Shown here piece by piece: positions 1 to 8,781 of a DNA stretch of 64,000 bases. The position numbers and the translations under genes were made by a program. The stretch spans positions 38,903 through 102,902 of the forward strand of contig NZ_SNXC01000001.1 in assembly GCF_004362145.1 (NCBI RefSeq), read 5' to 3'. Under the pieces are notes generated by a model that was not told the DNA's origin, ran no database searches, and saw nothing but the letters and a program-made list of their open reading frames with translations. Source of the DNA: Marinomonas balearica. GTDB lineage: Bacteria > Pseudomonadota > Gammaproteobacteria > Pseudomonadales > Marinomonadaceae. Positions within the stretch are counted from its first letter, which is position 1, and each line of letters starts with the position of its first letter.

Positions 1-1443
1 ACCGTTTTCAAGCGCACATCGAATTGCGGAATGGTTGGTGAGCAGCGTTACGCCACTCTCGCTGAGACTTTGAGTCGCATACTCTGAAACGTCTACATCT
101 TCACGAATCATGATGCGTTCAGAGCGCTCAACCAAGGTAACGTCTGAACCTAATCGAGCAAAGGATTGTGCCAACTCGCATCCTATTGGCCCGCCACCTA
201 GAACCACTAAGCGTTTAGGGGCTTCGTCGCGCTCTGCAAACGTGCTCCACAAAGTATCGCTGGTTTCGTAGCCAACGTCTTCAATACCAGGCAGCGGGGG
301 AACGAAAGGGCGCGCACCGGTTGCGAGAATGATGGCGCGACTGGTGAGACGTTGGGTTTCACCATTGTTTAATTTGATTTCGACTGTCCAAGGGTCAATC
401 AATTGAGCGTAGCCTTGAATGACTTCCACTCCTAATTTTGTGTAGCGCTCAACGCTGTCGTGTGGTTCCACTTTGGCGATGACGTTGTGAACGCGTTCCA
501 TGACTTTTTTGAAGGAAAATTTTGCATCGCTTGCCTCAAGACCGTAGTTATCCGCGTGTTTCATTTGGTGAGCAATCTTGGCGCTTTTTATGATGGCTTT
601 GCTGGGGACGCAGCCGTAATTCAGGCAATCTCCTCCCATTTTATGTGCTTCAATTAAGGTGACTTTGGCTTTCACGGCAGCGGCAATGTAAGCACTTACT
701 AATCCGCCAGCGCCTGCTCCGATGACTATGAGATTACGGTCGAACTTTGCAGGCTTAGTGTAGCCTTGGTATACGCGGCGTGCTTTGATAACGTCCAGTA
801 TTTTCTTAGCGATCAATGGGAAAATACCAAGCAGTACAAACGAACCTAAAAGAGCGGGGGAAAGAATGCCACTTAAGCCTTCAAGCTGAGCCAATTGAGT
901 GCCCGCATTGACGTAAACGATGGTGCCTGCCAGCATACCTATTTGGCTTACCCAATAAAACGTTGCGGCTTTAAGGGTGGTCAACCCCATTAATAAGTTG
1001 ATCAAAAAGAAGGGGAAAACTGGAACGAGACGAAGAGTGAATAGGTAGAAGGCACCGTCTTTTTCGACACCTTCGTTGATTGCTTTTAGACGATCTCCAA
1101 ATTTAGCCTGAATGCTGTCTCTCAGCAGATATCGGGATACAAGGAAGGCCAGTGTCGCTCCAATAGTGCTTGCGAACGATACAAGTAACAGCCCCCACCA
1201 AAGCCCAAATAACGCGCCCGCTGCGAGTGTCATGACCGCAGCACCGGGTAGAGAAAGCGCGGTCACTAACACGTAAAGAACAAAGTAGCCTCCAGCCACT
1301 AAAAGAGGGCTCGCATCCAACCATTGTTGGAACTCGCTCAATCCAGATTTTAGACCTGAAAACGTCAGCAAGTGATGCAAATCAAGATAGAAAAAGCCTG
1401 TAATGACACATGCCAATACCAAGACCAAGCCCAATTTTTTCAT
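1..1443 (-). CDS. TVP38/DedA-type membrane domain fused to FAD-dependent NAD(P)-disulfide oxidoreductase (partial, 3' end off window)
   Basis: The reverse strand is open from ATG at 1443, after an AGGAGA ribosome binding site, to the window edge (481 codons). Residues 1-220 are hydrophobic, with a SNARE-associated/TVP38-like pattern (SLPGAAVMTLAAGALFG, RLVPVFPFF). From about residue 235 a FAD-binding GAGAGG fold begins, followed near residue 273 by the redox-active CLNYGC pair of the mercuric reductase/lipoamide dehydrogenase family, then a second nucleotide-binding motif (GGGPIG). Such fusions are known in proteobacteria and are usually about 700 residues, so some 230 residues should lie outside. 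Substrate is unknown. It is not mercuric reductase proper, because no heavy-metal-associated domain is seen at the N-terminus. Confidence 0.85.
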   Translation of the reverse strand, partial: MKKLGLVLVLACVITGFFYLDLHHLLTFSGLKSGLSEFQQWLDASPLLVAGGYFVLYVLVTALSLPGAAVMTLAAGALFGLWWGLLLVSFASTIGATLAFLVSRYLLRDSIQAKFGDRLKAINEGVEKDGAFYLFTLRLVPVFPFFLINLLMGLTTLKAATFYWVSQIGMLAGTIVYVNAGTQLAQLEGLSGILSPALLGSFVLLGIFPLIAKKILDVIKARRVYQGYTKPAKFDRNLIVIGAGAGGLVSAYIAAAVKAKVTLIEAHKMGGDCLNYGCVPSKAIIKSAKIAHQMKHADNYGLEASDAKFSFKKVMERVHNVIAKVEPHDSVERYTKLGVEVIQGYAQLIDPWTVEIKLNNGETQRLTSRAIILATGARPFVPPLPGIEDVGYETSDTLWSTFAERDEAPKRLVVLGGGPIGCELAQSFARLGSDVTLVERSERIMIREDVDVSEYATQSLSESGVTLLTNHSAIRCALENG

Positions 1444-1632
1444 TCAAACTCTCCTAAAGAGTAAATCAACTGTTAGTTAGTCGTTTGTTACATGCTCTTA
1501 TTACAGCATAGATAAGAAAAAGTAGGGTGAGGTATATTTGAAATTTTAGGAGCCAGTGAGGTTCTGAGGTTAAAAACTGTCTCTCGATAACTTCCTGTAT
1601 ATACTGTGAAATATGTAAATCATGGAGGTGAT

Positions 1633-2163
1633 ATGAAATACTTTTTACTGCTCTTTATTTTATTTTCTGTGGGATGTGCAACAAGACCTATTCCTGAAAC
1701 ATCCAATCCTAAAAAGAAAATAGAAAATGCTTATCGACTGAGAGATCGTGGTCAGCCTATCAAAGCTGAGACGCTCATTGGAGAGGCTCTTGCTATCTTT
1801 AAAAAAAGAGATAGTCGTTCAGGTGTTGCTGGTGCTTATATCGCCTTTGGCGATCTATATAAATCTAAGAGTTATCAAGGTGCAATTGACACTTTAGAAA
1901 ATGTACATGAACTAAAATCCTATCAAGATTCAGCAAATTACTACCAAAAAGCCTCAGATGTGTATTACGAAGAGGGAAATACATTCATGGCTTCGTGGGC
2001 TCTGATGGGAATGGGGGATGCATACTATAGTGCAGATAATCTTGAGCAAGCATGTGAATCATATGACATGGCTGAAGTGATTTCTCAGGAAGTATCTAAA
2101 AATAAGAGAGAATTGGAATCAGGGATTCGTCGATTTAGGGATCATGTGAATTGTCACGAATAA
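1633..2163 (+). CDS. Small lipoprotein with TPR-like helical repeats
   Basis: This 176-residue product starts at ATG 1633 behind GGAGGTGAT. An in-frame ATG at 1606 gives a longer form but would put extra residues before the signal peptide. The first 16 residues form a lipoprotein signal ending in the lipobox FSVGC, so it should be lipidated and exported. The rest is helical and resembles tetratricopeptide repeats, with A-x-x-Y/W-A-x-x-G-x-G-D-x-Y patterns (GVAGAYIAFGDLYKS, ASWALMGMGDAYYS). It stands alone between oppositely oriented genes. No specific function can be assigned; a scaffold or assembly role would fit TPR lipoproteins. Confidence 0.75.
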   Translation: MKYFLLLFILFSVGCATRPIPETSNPKKKIENAYRLRDRGQPIKAETLIGEALAIFKKRDSRSGVAGAYIAFGDLYKSKSYQGAIDTLENVHELKSYQDSANYYQKASDVYYEEGNTFMASWALMGMGDAYYSADNLEQACESYDMAEVISQEVSKNKRELESGIRRFRDHVNCHE

Positions 2164-2214
2164 ATAGGACGTCCATAACATAAACGTATTTAACCGTGTT
2201 TTGATATCTCCTGT

Positions 2215-3123
2215 TTAATATGTGTCCCAATAGGGGGTATCTGAACCAATCTGTTCAACCATGAAGTCGATAAAAACTCTCACTTTTTTGGGTAGGTAAT
2301 GTCGCTCGGGGTATACCGCATACATGCTTTGACGTGGCATCTCGTATTCCTCAAATAAGGCAACGAGATTGCCTTTTTTTGTCTCAGGCCCAGCAATAAA
2401 GGTAGGCAATCTACCGATACCGAGTCCCTGAATAATGGCTTCTTTTAGTGCTTCACTGCTATTGACCTGATAATTACCTGAGATTGAAATGCGCTGTACT
2501 TCGCCTTCCTTCATAAAAGTCCATTCTCGTTTATCGTTTGAGTACGTGAAAGCAAGACAATTATGCGAAGACAGCGCTGTCAATTCAGCGGGAACCCCGT
2601 GCTGATTTAGGTATGTTTGAGAGGCGCAAAGAACACTTCGCAGCGGTGCGAGTTTTCGAACTACCAAATTGGAATCTGGCAATACTCCGCCACGAATAGC
2701 AAGATCAAACCCTTGACCAATGATGTCGCTGATTTTGTCGTCCATCACGAGATCAATCGTAATTTTAGGGTATTTTTTTAAAAATTTTGGGATAAGTGGT
2801 GCGAGATGTAATCGACCAAAAGACATTGGGCAACTGATTTTCAAGCGGCCTTGCGGTTCCCCCTGTAATTGAGCAACGGCGTCGATCGCGTCTTTAGATG
2901 CTTGATGGGCGATTTGAGCGTGTTTGAAAAAATGCTCACCTGCTTCCGTCAAACTCAGTTTTCGAGTCGTTCTGTGCAGTAGCTTTACACCCAGTTGTGC
3001 TTCTAGCTGACTGACGCGTTTGCTGATAGCGGATTTCGATATCCCTAGTCGCTCTGCTGCTTTTGAAAAACTGCCGGATTCAACGACTGTCACCAGTATT
3101 GAAATATCACCTTGGCTGTCCAT
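2215..3123 (-). CDS. LysR family transcriptional regulator
   Basis: The product of 302 residues is of normal LysR length. It has an N-terminal winged helix-turn-helix (SFSKAAERLGISKSAISKRV, residues 17-36) and a periplasmic-binding-like effector domain with the KISCPMSFG entry strand typical of the CrgA/AaeR-like subgroup. It starts at ATG 3123 behind a GGAGGTG sequence. It is divergent from the DMT transporter at 3211, with 87 bp between them, so it very likely controls that exporter and itself from the shared region. The effector is unknown. Confidence 0.9.
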   Translation of the reverse strand: MDSQGDISILVTVVESGSFSKAAERLGISKSAISKRVSQLEAQLGVKLLHRTTRKLSLTEAGEHFFKHAQIAHQASKDAIDAVAQLQGEPQGRLKISCPMSFGRLHLAPLIPKFLKKYPKITIDLVMDDKISDIIGQGFDLAIRGGVLPDSNLVVRKLAPLRSVLCASQTYLNQHGVPAELTALSSHNCLAFTYSNDKREWTFMKEGEVQRISISGNYQVNSSEALKEAIIQGLGIGRLPTFIAGPETKKGNLVALFEEYEMPRQSMYAVYPERHYLPKKVRVFIDFMVEQIGSDTPYWDTY

Positions 3124-3210
3124 GTGGACACCTCCTTTAGGGAAACTGTTTCCATTATCTCAACATAGAGTGTCTGGGGGCTTGGATTATTAGCATAAAG
3201 GAGAAAGTGT

Positions 3211-4176
3211 ATGCTTGCTAGATATTATCTGGAGGGAATACATATGATGACTGCTGCTAAGAATAACGCGAAAACGCCAGTAGATTTGTTCGATCAAGTC
3301 CTGCCTCGCACTTGGCCGATACATGGCTTGATGTTGGTGATGGTCTTGTTTGTGGCCAGTTCATTTCCGGTTGGTAAGCTCATTGCAGGTAAATTGCCTT
3401 CCGATGTCATGATGCTGATTCGGTTTAGTATGGCTGCCTTACTGTTCGCTCCGTATATCTTTATTAAGCATGGATTGCATATTCCAACTGTTCGGTCGCT
3501 TTGCCGTTATGCCTTATTAAGTTTGCCATTGGTGACGTTCTTTTGGTGTATGTTTGAAGCGCTAAAATATACAACGGCTCTGAATACGGGCGCTTTGTTT
3601 ACAACCGTACCGCTTATGACGGCAGTATTTTCGACCATTATTAATAAAGAGCGTACGAGAATACTCAAAAGCACTGGATTATTATGTGGCGCTGTTGGGG
3701 CAATTTGGATTGTTTTTAAAGGAGACTTTTCAGCCTTACTGTTTTTAGATTTCAATATAGGCGACAGCATTTTCTTAGTCGGAGCGCTGGTTTTTAGTTT
3801 GTACAACCCGCTTATAAAACGCATGCATGATGGCGAACCAACGGAGGTGATGACATTTTGGGTAATCTTATTTGGTGCAGGCTGGTTGTTGTTGCTCTCA
3901 CTTCCTGAGTTGGTGTATGTCGAATGGGGTAAAGTAGACGCAATGGTTTATGGAGGGCTTTTGTATCTGGCAGTGTTTACTACTTTACTTAGTTTTTTCC
4001 TCACTCAATACGGCATCGTTAAATTAGGAGCAACAAAGGTTGCATCTTATAGCTTTTTAAACCCATTGTTTGTATTGGTACTGACAATTTTGATGGGGTC
4101 TGTCTCGTTTTCGTTGAGCTTTGCTCCCGGCATATTGCTGGTGATTTTTGCTATGTTTCTTATACAGATAGAGTGA
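3211..4176 (+). CDS. EamA/DMT superfamily transporter
   Basis: A membrane protein of 321 residues with about ten hydrophobic segments and two EamA repeats. Family features include SSFPVGKLIAGKLP in the first helix pair and the second-repeat end NPLFVLVLTILMG. Two starts have good ribosome binding sites: ATG 3211 behind AAAGGAG and ATG 3244 behind GGAGG. The shorter form is equally likely. DMT proteins move small metabolites such as amino acids or drugs across the inner membrane; the substrate cannot be told here. The divergent LysR gene is the likely regulator. Confidence 0.85.
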   Translation: MLARYYLEGIHMMTAAKNNAKTPVDLFDQVLPRTWPIHGLMLVMVLFVASSFPVGKLIAGKLPSDVMMLIRFSMAALLFAPYIFIKHGLHIPTVRSLCRYALLSLPLVTFFWCMFEALKYTTALNTGALFTTVPLMTAVFSTIINKERTRILKSTGLLCGAVGAIWIVFKGDFSALLFLDFNIGDSIFLVGALVFSLYNPLIKRMHDGEPTEVMTFWVILFGAGWLLLLSLPELVYVEWGKVDAMVYGGLLYLAVFTTLLSFFLTQYGIVKLGATKVASYSFLNPLFVLVLTILMGSVSFSLSFAPGILLVIFAMFLIQIE

Positions 4177-4577
4177 TGAGATCGCCCTATATCGTGTTTT
4201 GAGATACCGATCGAATATGTCTAAATTGCCTCGTTATTATTGATATCTAGTGTTTATTTTCTAAGTGCAGTTTGGAAGAGATCGGTACGGTAGTCTTTTC
4301 CATTTCAGCAAGAAAGAGTGGTTCTTTTGATTTCCTAATATTTAGTCCGCAACAAATGTTGCTCAGTATCAATGGGAAGCTGTTACTTTAATTTCGTGAA
4401 TTGCGTTGCTATGATGATCTTCAAGGTAGCTAAATTGCTATTGAAAGGAATGTTTGTGGAAACATGGAGTATGGTGGGTATTCTAGCTCTCTATGTTTCA
4501 AATATATGCTTCAAAAAAATAGTCCTTTCCAGATCCGCTAAAAGCGCTTCTTTCCATAAAGAACGAGAATTGAATGT
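4177..4577. other. 401-bp leader region upstream of the dlt-like operon
   Basis: This stretch separates the DMT transporter from the ligase gene at 4578. It must hold the promoter of the downstream operon, but no convincing -35/-10 pair could be fixed by eye. Its only coding candidate is the small frame listed separately at 4372-4581. Confidence 0.5.
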
Positions 4578-4581
4578 ATGA
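4372..4581 (+). CDS. Possible small membrane protein overlapping the first ligase gene
   Basis: An open frame of 69 residues ends in an ATGA overlap with the ligase start at 4578, the usual arrangement for translational coupling. The ATG at 4372 has no clear ribosome binding site. A shorter form starting at GTG 4456 has AAAGGA six bases upstream and would encode about 41 residues with one hydrophobic stretch (WSMVGILALYVSNICF) followed by basic residues. I do not recognise a family. It may be a real leader or microprotein of the operon, or only a chance frame in AT-rich DNA. Confidence 0.25.
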   Translation: MGSCYFNFVNCVAMMIFKVAKLLLKGMFVETWSMVGILALYVSNICFKKIVLSRSAKSASFHKERELNV

Positions 4582-6065
4582 CTGTGTTCAAGACCTGCAC
4601 CAATGATTCGAGCTGCTATATAGATGTTGATGAGTTAACTTATAATTTTGGCGTTGAAATAAAGGAATTTGTTTTACAGTTAAGTCAGTCTTTTCGTCTT
4701 TATGCAGAGCAAGGGACATTGGCGCTCGATAAGGTTGATATAGATAATGCTCGCATTTTAATGATCTCCGCATGGTTTGCAGGATGGAAAGTAGCGGTGA
4801 TTCCTGAAAACAAACTGGCTGACCAAAAAAAAGCGATGGTAAGCGACTTACAGGCTGATATTCTTATTACTGGTCAAAATGCGAGAGGCTACAAAGGGAC
4901 TTTCTCTCACTCATTCTTACATCTTGTTGTTGAGTCGGATGAGAGTGAACCGAAGCACTATGAACAAGACTTCTTTCTCTGGTTCTCAGAGCAAACAAAA
5001 CGGATTCTCGAGTTAGCTACCGAAAGTTATCGTTGGGCGCCAAATTCTCCAGCATTAGTATTGTTTACATCTGGCACGACGGGCAAGCCAAAAGGTGTGC
5101 TCATCTCCATCCACAGTTTGTTTCATTTGGCAGAAAATTTTACGCGTCATTTTGAGATTACGAAAGACGACCGGCTCTTAAGTACAGCGGCATTACACAC
5201 TATTTCAGGTATACGGAATTCAATATTTATCCCTCTTATGTATGGTACTGAGGTAATTGCCCCGCAATGCACTTTTTCTGTTAACAGTGTTATGGATCTT
5301 ATGATTAATGACTCGCCGAGTATTATCTTCAGTGGGCCTAAGTTTATCCAGCTTATGGCTGCAATTGGAGAAAGAGAGACAGACTCAGCGCTAAGCTTGA
5401 GGTTCGTTATTAATGGAAGCTCCAGAATGGATCACCAGCATAAGCTACAGGTTGAAAAACATTTCAATGTCCCCGTTTACAACACCTACGGCTCGACTGA
5501 GGCGATAGGAACGGTATTGGCTGAAAAGCTGCATGAAAGAGCCCTTAACTTAGGGCTGGGCGGTAAAGCGTTTGGCGATATGACTCTAAAAGTGCTTGAT
5601 GAGAATGGGATAGAGCAAGATACCGGCGAAGGTGAACTTAGAATATATTCTAATTACCTTTTCCTTGGTTATTTAGGGAAGGAGGGCGTTAAGCCAACTT
5701 ACATTGATACTCAGGATATTGTTGAAATCAATGAGGATGGGTATGTTTCTTGGAAGTATCGTTTAAGCAATCGGATAAAAGGCGATAGCGGTGATTGGAT
5801 TTTTTCCGAGCATGTTAATCAGTGCTTACAGCAGTATTCATGCGTGAGTGATTTGAACACGACTTTAACCTATAACGAGGTCGGCGTTCCTTCTTTTCAG
5901 GTTGAAGTGTCTCAAGATGGCTTAATTGATGGTGAGCAGTGGAAAAAGGAAGCCTATTCTAGGTTGATTATCGAGTTGGGAAATGACTATAAAAGAACAG
6001 AATTGATAATAGTCAAAGACATTGTTCGTTCAAATTTGGGGAAATTTGAATACTCGATTAAATAG
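4578..6065 (+). CDS. AMP-forming ligase (ANL superfamily), DltA-like
   Basis: The product of 495 residues is an adenylate-forming enzyme that should activate a carboxylic acid or amino acid with ATP. The phosphate-binding loop FTSGTTGKPKG is at 163-173, the A5 motif is YNTYGSTEA, and the C-terminal catalytic lysine is K489 in NLGKFEYS. The A7 motif reads TQD where most members have TGD, and the A8 hinge region is divergent, so activity may be unusual or reduced. No carrier domain is attached. It is the first clear gene of a five-gene operon, 12 bp ahead of the second ligase. The substrate is not predictable without the pocket residues being modelled. Confidence 0.85.
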   Translation: MTVFKTCTNDSSCYIDVDELTYNFGVEIKEFVLQLSQSFRLYAEQGTLALDKVDIDNARILMISAWFAGWKVAVIPENKLADQKKAMVSDLQADILITGQNARGYKGTFSHSFLHLVVESDESEPKHYEQDFFLWFSEQTKRILELATESYRWAPNSPALVLFTSGTTGKPKGVLISIHSLFHLAENFTRHFEITKDDRLLSTAALHTISGIRNSIFIPLMYGTEVIAPQCTFSVNSVMDLMINDSPSIIFSGPKFIQLMAAIGERETDSALSLRFVINGSSRMDHQHKLQVEKHFNVPVYNTYGSTEAIGTVLAEKLHERALNLGLGGKAFGDMTLKVLDENGIEQDTGEGELRIYSNYLFLGYLGKEGVKPTYIDTQDIVEINEDGYVSWKYRLSNRIKGDSGDWIFSEHVNQCLQQYSCVSDLNTTLTYNEVGVPSFQVEVSQDGLIDGEQWKKEAYSRLIIELGNDYKRTELIIVKDIVRSNLGKFEYSIK

Positions 6066-6077
6066 ATGTAGGTGACA

Positions 6078-7883
6078 ATGAAAACACTTAACGATATATA
6101 TCAAAATTTATCCTCTGAAAGTAACAAAAAGAAGACATTTATAAAGTTTGAAGCGCGCCATTTTAACTATCAAGAAGTGACCCTTTCTATACGTAAGTTA
6201 TCTGGTTTTTTCAGATTTCATTGTCTGGAAAAAGGCCATCGCATATTAATATGCAGTGACAGAGAGGATATCGTTGTTTTTAGCGTTTTATCCTCTTTAC
6301 TGAACGGCATTTCTTCAGCAGTACTTCCCACTGATATAAGTTCTCATCGTGCTCAAAGTATATTAGAGACCTATCAACCAGATTTAATCATCTTAGACGA
6401 AAACCTTACGGCTTTTAGTGAAGCTAGTTTTCCATATTTCAAAATCAAAGATAAAAAAGCGACTACTACTAAAGGCTCATTGTTATCTCGTTTTATTAAT
6501 CGAGATAACTCTCCAGACCTGTCTATGTTTGAAGCATTCGAAGCGGAAGAGCCGAACTTGAGCGCGATGTCTGATAATTTGGCATTTGTTAATTTTACAT
6601 CGGGTACTACATCGTCACCTAAAGGCGTCAAAATAACCTATAAGAACTTGTTTTCTCACCTTGAAACACTGGGTAAGCAGTTTAGTTACAATGCAGATAG
6701 CCGCATATTAAACAACTTAACTCTTTCGCATGCCGATGGAATGATACAAGGTCCGGTACTGGCACTTTATTACGCTTGCTCTCTATATCGGCCCTGTAGT
6801 ACTGATTTACAAAAGCTGGAATACTTCCTGAATAGTATACATCGTGAACAAATTACTCATATGATTACCGTGCCGACGATATTGAGTTTTATGGATCGAT
6901 TTGCAAGTTATAACGATTATTTTGACACACGCTTTTTTCAACACCTTTTGAGTGTCGCTGGAGCCTTAAATAAAGACTTATGGAAACGAGTAGAGCAACG
7001 CTTTAAAACAAGAGTGTGTAATGTATATGGCTTGACGGAAACGGTCGCTGGAGGGGTATTTTGTGGCCCTAATGATAGTACCTATAAGACTGGAAGTGTT
7101 GGTGTTCCGGTTGATATGGACGTGAAAATTGTTTCAAAAGAAGGAGCTGAGCTGCCCAAAAACATCGAGGGAGAAATTCTTCTTAAAGGAGATAACGTTT
7201 TTGAAGGTTACCTCAACAACGTTCAGGCGACGGAAGCAGCGGTGAAGGATGAATGGTTTCTCACAGGGGATCTGGGCTATAGAGACGAAGAAGGCTTTCT
7301 CTTTATTTCAGGAAGAGCCAAGGAGCTTATCATTTCAGGTGGCTTTAATATCCATCCAGCAGAGGTAAATGAAGCACTGTTAAAAATAGAGGGAGTAGCT
7401 GAAGCCGCCACTGTCGGTGAGCCGCACCCTGACCTGCAAGAAACAGTGACAAGTTTTGCTGTATTAAAAGCAGGTGTAAGCGAAACAAAGGATTCGCTAT
7501 TAAGGAAGCTTCCGAATTTTTTAGAGCATTACAAAGTCCCAAAAGATCTTTTTATTGTCGATCAACTTCCGGTAGGTGATTCTGGGAAAGTGATCCTAGC
7601 TGAACTAAAAAATATCATAAGTCATTCAAGAAATAAGCATAAGAAAGAGGAAATACTAGACCTCGATGCATTTTTTTCTTTAGTGTCAAAAGAGCTTAAT
7701 GTCGATAAAAATGTCCTTTCGTTGTCTACGTCGTCACAAGATCTGCCATCTTGGGATTCTTTAGCCCATTTAAATATTATTGTCTCAGTTGAGAGTGCTA
7801 TTGGCTTTAAACTGTCTAACCAAGATGTCGTTTCTATTACATCATTAAACGATCTTTGGCAAATAGCTTATAAAGGGTTATAG
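6078..7883 (+). CDS. AMP-forming ligase with fused C-terminal acyl carrier domain (DltA-DltC-like fusion)
   Basis: The product of 601 residues joins an ANL ligase to a carrier domain. The phosphate-binding loop FTSGTTSSPKG (173-183), A5 VYGLTET, A7 TGDLGYRDEEG and A8 GRAKELIISGGFNIHP are all canonical, and the A10 lysine sits in GDSGKV. From about residue 525 a carrier domain follows, with the phosphopantetheine serine (S561) in WDSLAHL, the same W-D-S motif as in DltC. The start at ATG 6078 is chosen because AGGTGA lies just upstream; the GTG at 6072 has no such site. This protein could both activate and carry the group delivered to the MBOAT protein downstream. Confidence 0.88.
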   Translation: MKTLNDIYQNLSSESNKKKTFIKFEARHFNYQEVTLSIRKLSGFFRFHCLEKGHRILICSDREDIVVFSVLSSLLNGISSAVLPTDISSHRAQSILETYQPDLIILDENLTAFSEASFPYFKIKDKKATTTKGSLLSRFINRDNSPDLSMFEAFEAEEPNLSAMSDNLAFVNFTSGTTSSPKGVKITYKNLFSHLETLGKQFSYNADSRILNNLTLSHADGMIQGPVLALYYACSLYRPCSTDLQKLEYFLNSIHREQITHMITVPTILSFMDRFASYNDYFDTRFFQHLLSVAGALNKDLWKRVEQRFKTRVCNVYGLTETVAGGVFCGPNDSTYKTGSVGVPVDMDVKIVSKEGAELPKNIEGEILLKGDNVFEGYLNNVQATEAAVKDEWFLTGDLGYRDEEGFLFISGRAKELIISGGFNIHPAEVNEALLKIEGVAEAATVGEPHPDLQETVTSFAVLKAGVSETKDSLLRKLPNFLEHYKVPKDLFIVDQLPVGDSGKVILAELKNIISHSRNKHKKEEILDLDAFFSLVSKELNVDKNVLSLSTSSQDLPSWDSLAHLNIIVSVESAIGFKLSNQDVVSITSLNDLWQIAYKGL

Positions 7884-7890
7884 CTTTATT

Positions 7891-8781
7891 ATGAAGAATA
7901 CGTTGTCGATTGAAGCATGGCTCGTTATTTTTATATGTTCATTTCTTACCGTTTTTATAATGGGGAGTGTTTTTCTTTTTAAAAATGATAATGCATCCGA
8001 ATTTTACAATATTAATAGGCTAAGTATTAAAAAAGAAAGTCCTAGTGTTTTTTTAGTGGGAACTTCCTTAATTAAGTGTGGTTTTTATTATGATGATGAA
8101 CTTGAGTTTGAGTTAAATGAAAAAGGTTTGAATTACGATTTTTTTAGGTTTACAAAGCCGGGTTTTGATCCTCTTCCTTTTAGCAAAATAATTGATGAGA
8201 TTCTAGCATTTAAACCGGACGTTATTTACTTGCATGTAGACTATTTTATTGACTATTCTGGGACTGATAGTGTTGTCTCTGATTATCTAAATCAGTACAG
8301 ACAGTTAATAATATCAATAAAAGAAATGTTTCTTGATGAGTTTTTTTATCAAGGAGAAGTTGAAGAAAAAGAAAACTATCCATCACCTGGAAGTTGTGTC
8401 ACCGAACAAAAAAAGTTTGATATTGATAGGAAATTGAAAAATACTTATTCTGACTGGTTCCCGAGGCTAAAGAGCTATGAAGAGATCCCATATTTATATG
8501 ATTTTATAGAAGCTTTAAAGGCGCAAGGAACTAAAGTTATCTTCATTGAAATGGGGCGTTCAAAACTGGCAAATCGTTATTTAGGAGAGCAGAAACTAGA
8601 AGTCCTTTCACAATCGTTAGAAGAGCTAAAAAGCGAAACGGGTGTATCGTATTGGCGTTTTCCTGCGAATTTAGATGAAAAATACTATTTGGATTTTTCA
8701 CATTTAAACAGTGAAGGTCGCCAAATATCAACGAACTGGTTTATAGACCGACTGTCTCAGTATACTCAATCACATGACTAG
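7891..8781 (+). CDS. Membrane-anchored SGNH-type acyltransferase/hydrolase, DltD-like
   Basis: The protein has 296 residues, with one N-terminal membrane segment (about residues 8-30) and a domain that should lie outside the cytoplasm. The candidate nucleophile S59 lies in FLVGTSL, and the C-terminal DFSHL holds D268 and H271, which completes an SGNH-like triad. DltD proteins have the same plan but are about 100 residues longer. By analogy it would move an acyl group from the MBOAT/microprotein step to an envelope acceptor. The gene is visibly AT-rich, starts 8 bp after the ligase-carrier gene and overlaps the MBOAT gene by 8 bp. Identity as DltD-like rests on context plus the triad rather than strong overall similarity. 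Confidence 0.7.
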   Translation: MKNTLSIEAWLVIFICSFLTVFIMGSVFLFKNDNASEFYNINRLSIKKESPSVFLVGTSLIKCGFYYDDELEFELNEKGLNYDFFRFTKPGFDPLPFSKIIDEILAFKPDVIYLHVDYFIDYSGTDSVVSDYLNQYRQLIISIKEMFLDEFFYQGEVEEKENYPSPGSCVTEQKKFDIDRKLKNTYSDWFPRLKSYEEIPYLYDFIEALKAQGTKVIFIEMGRSKLANRYLGEQKLEVLSQSLEELKSETGVSYWRFPANLDEKYYLDFSHLNSEGRQISTNWFIDRLSQYTQSHD

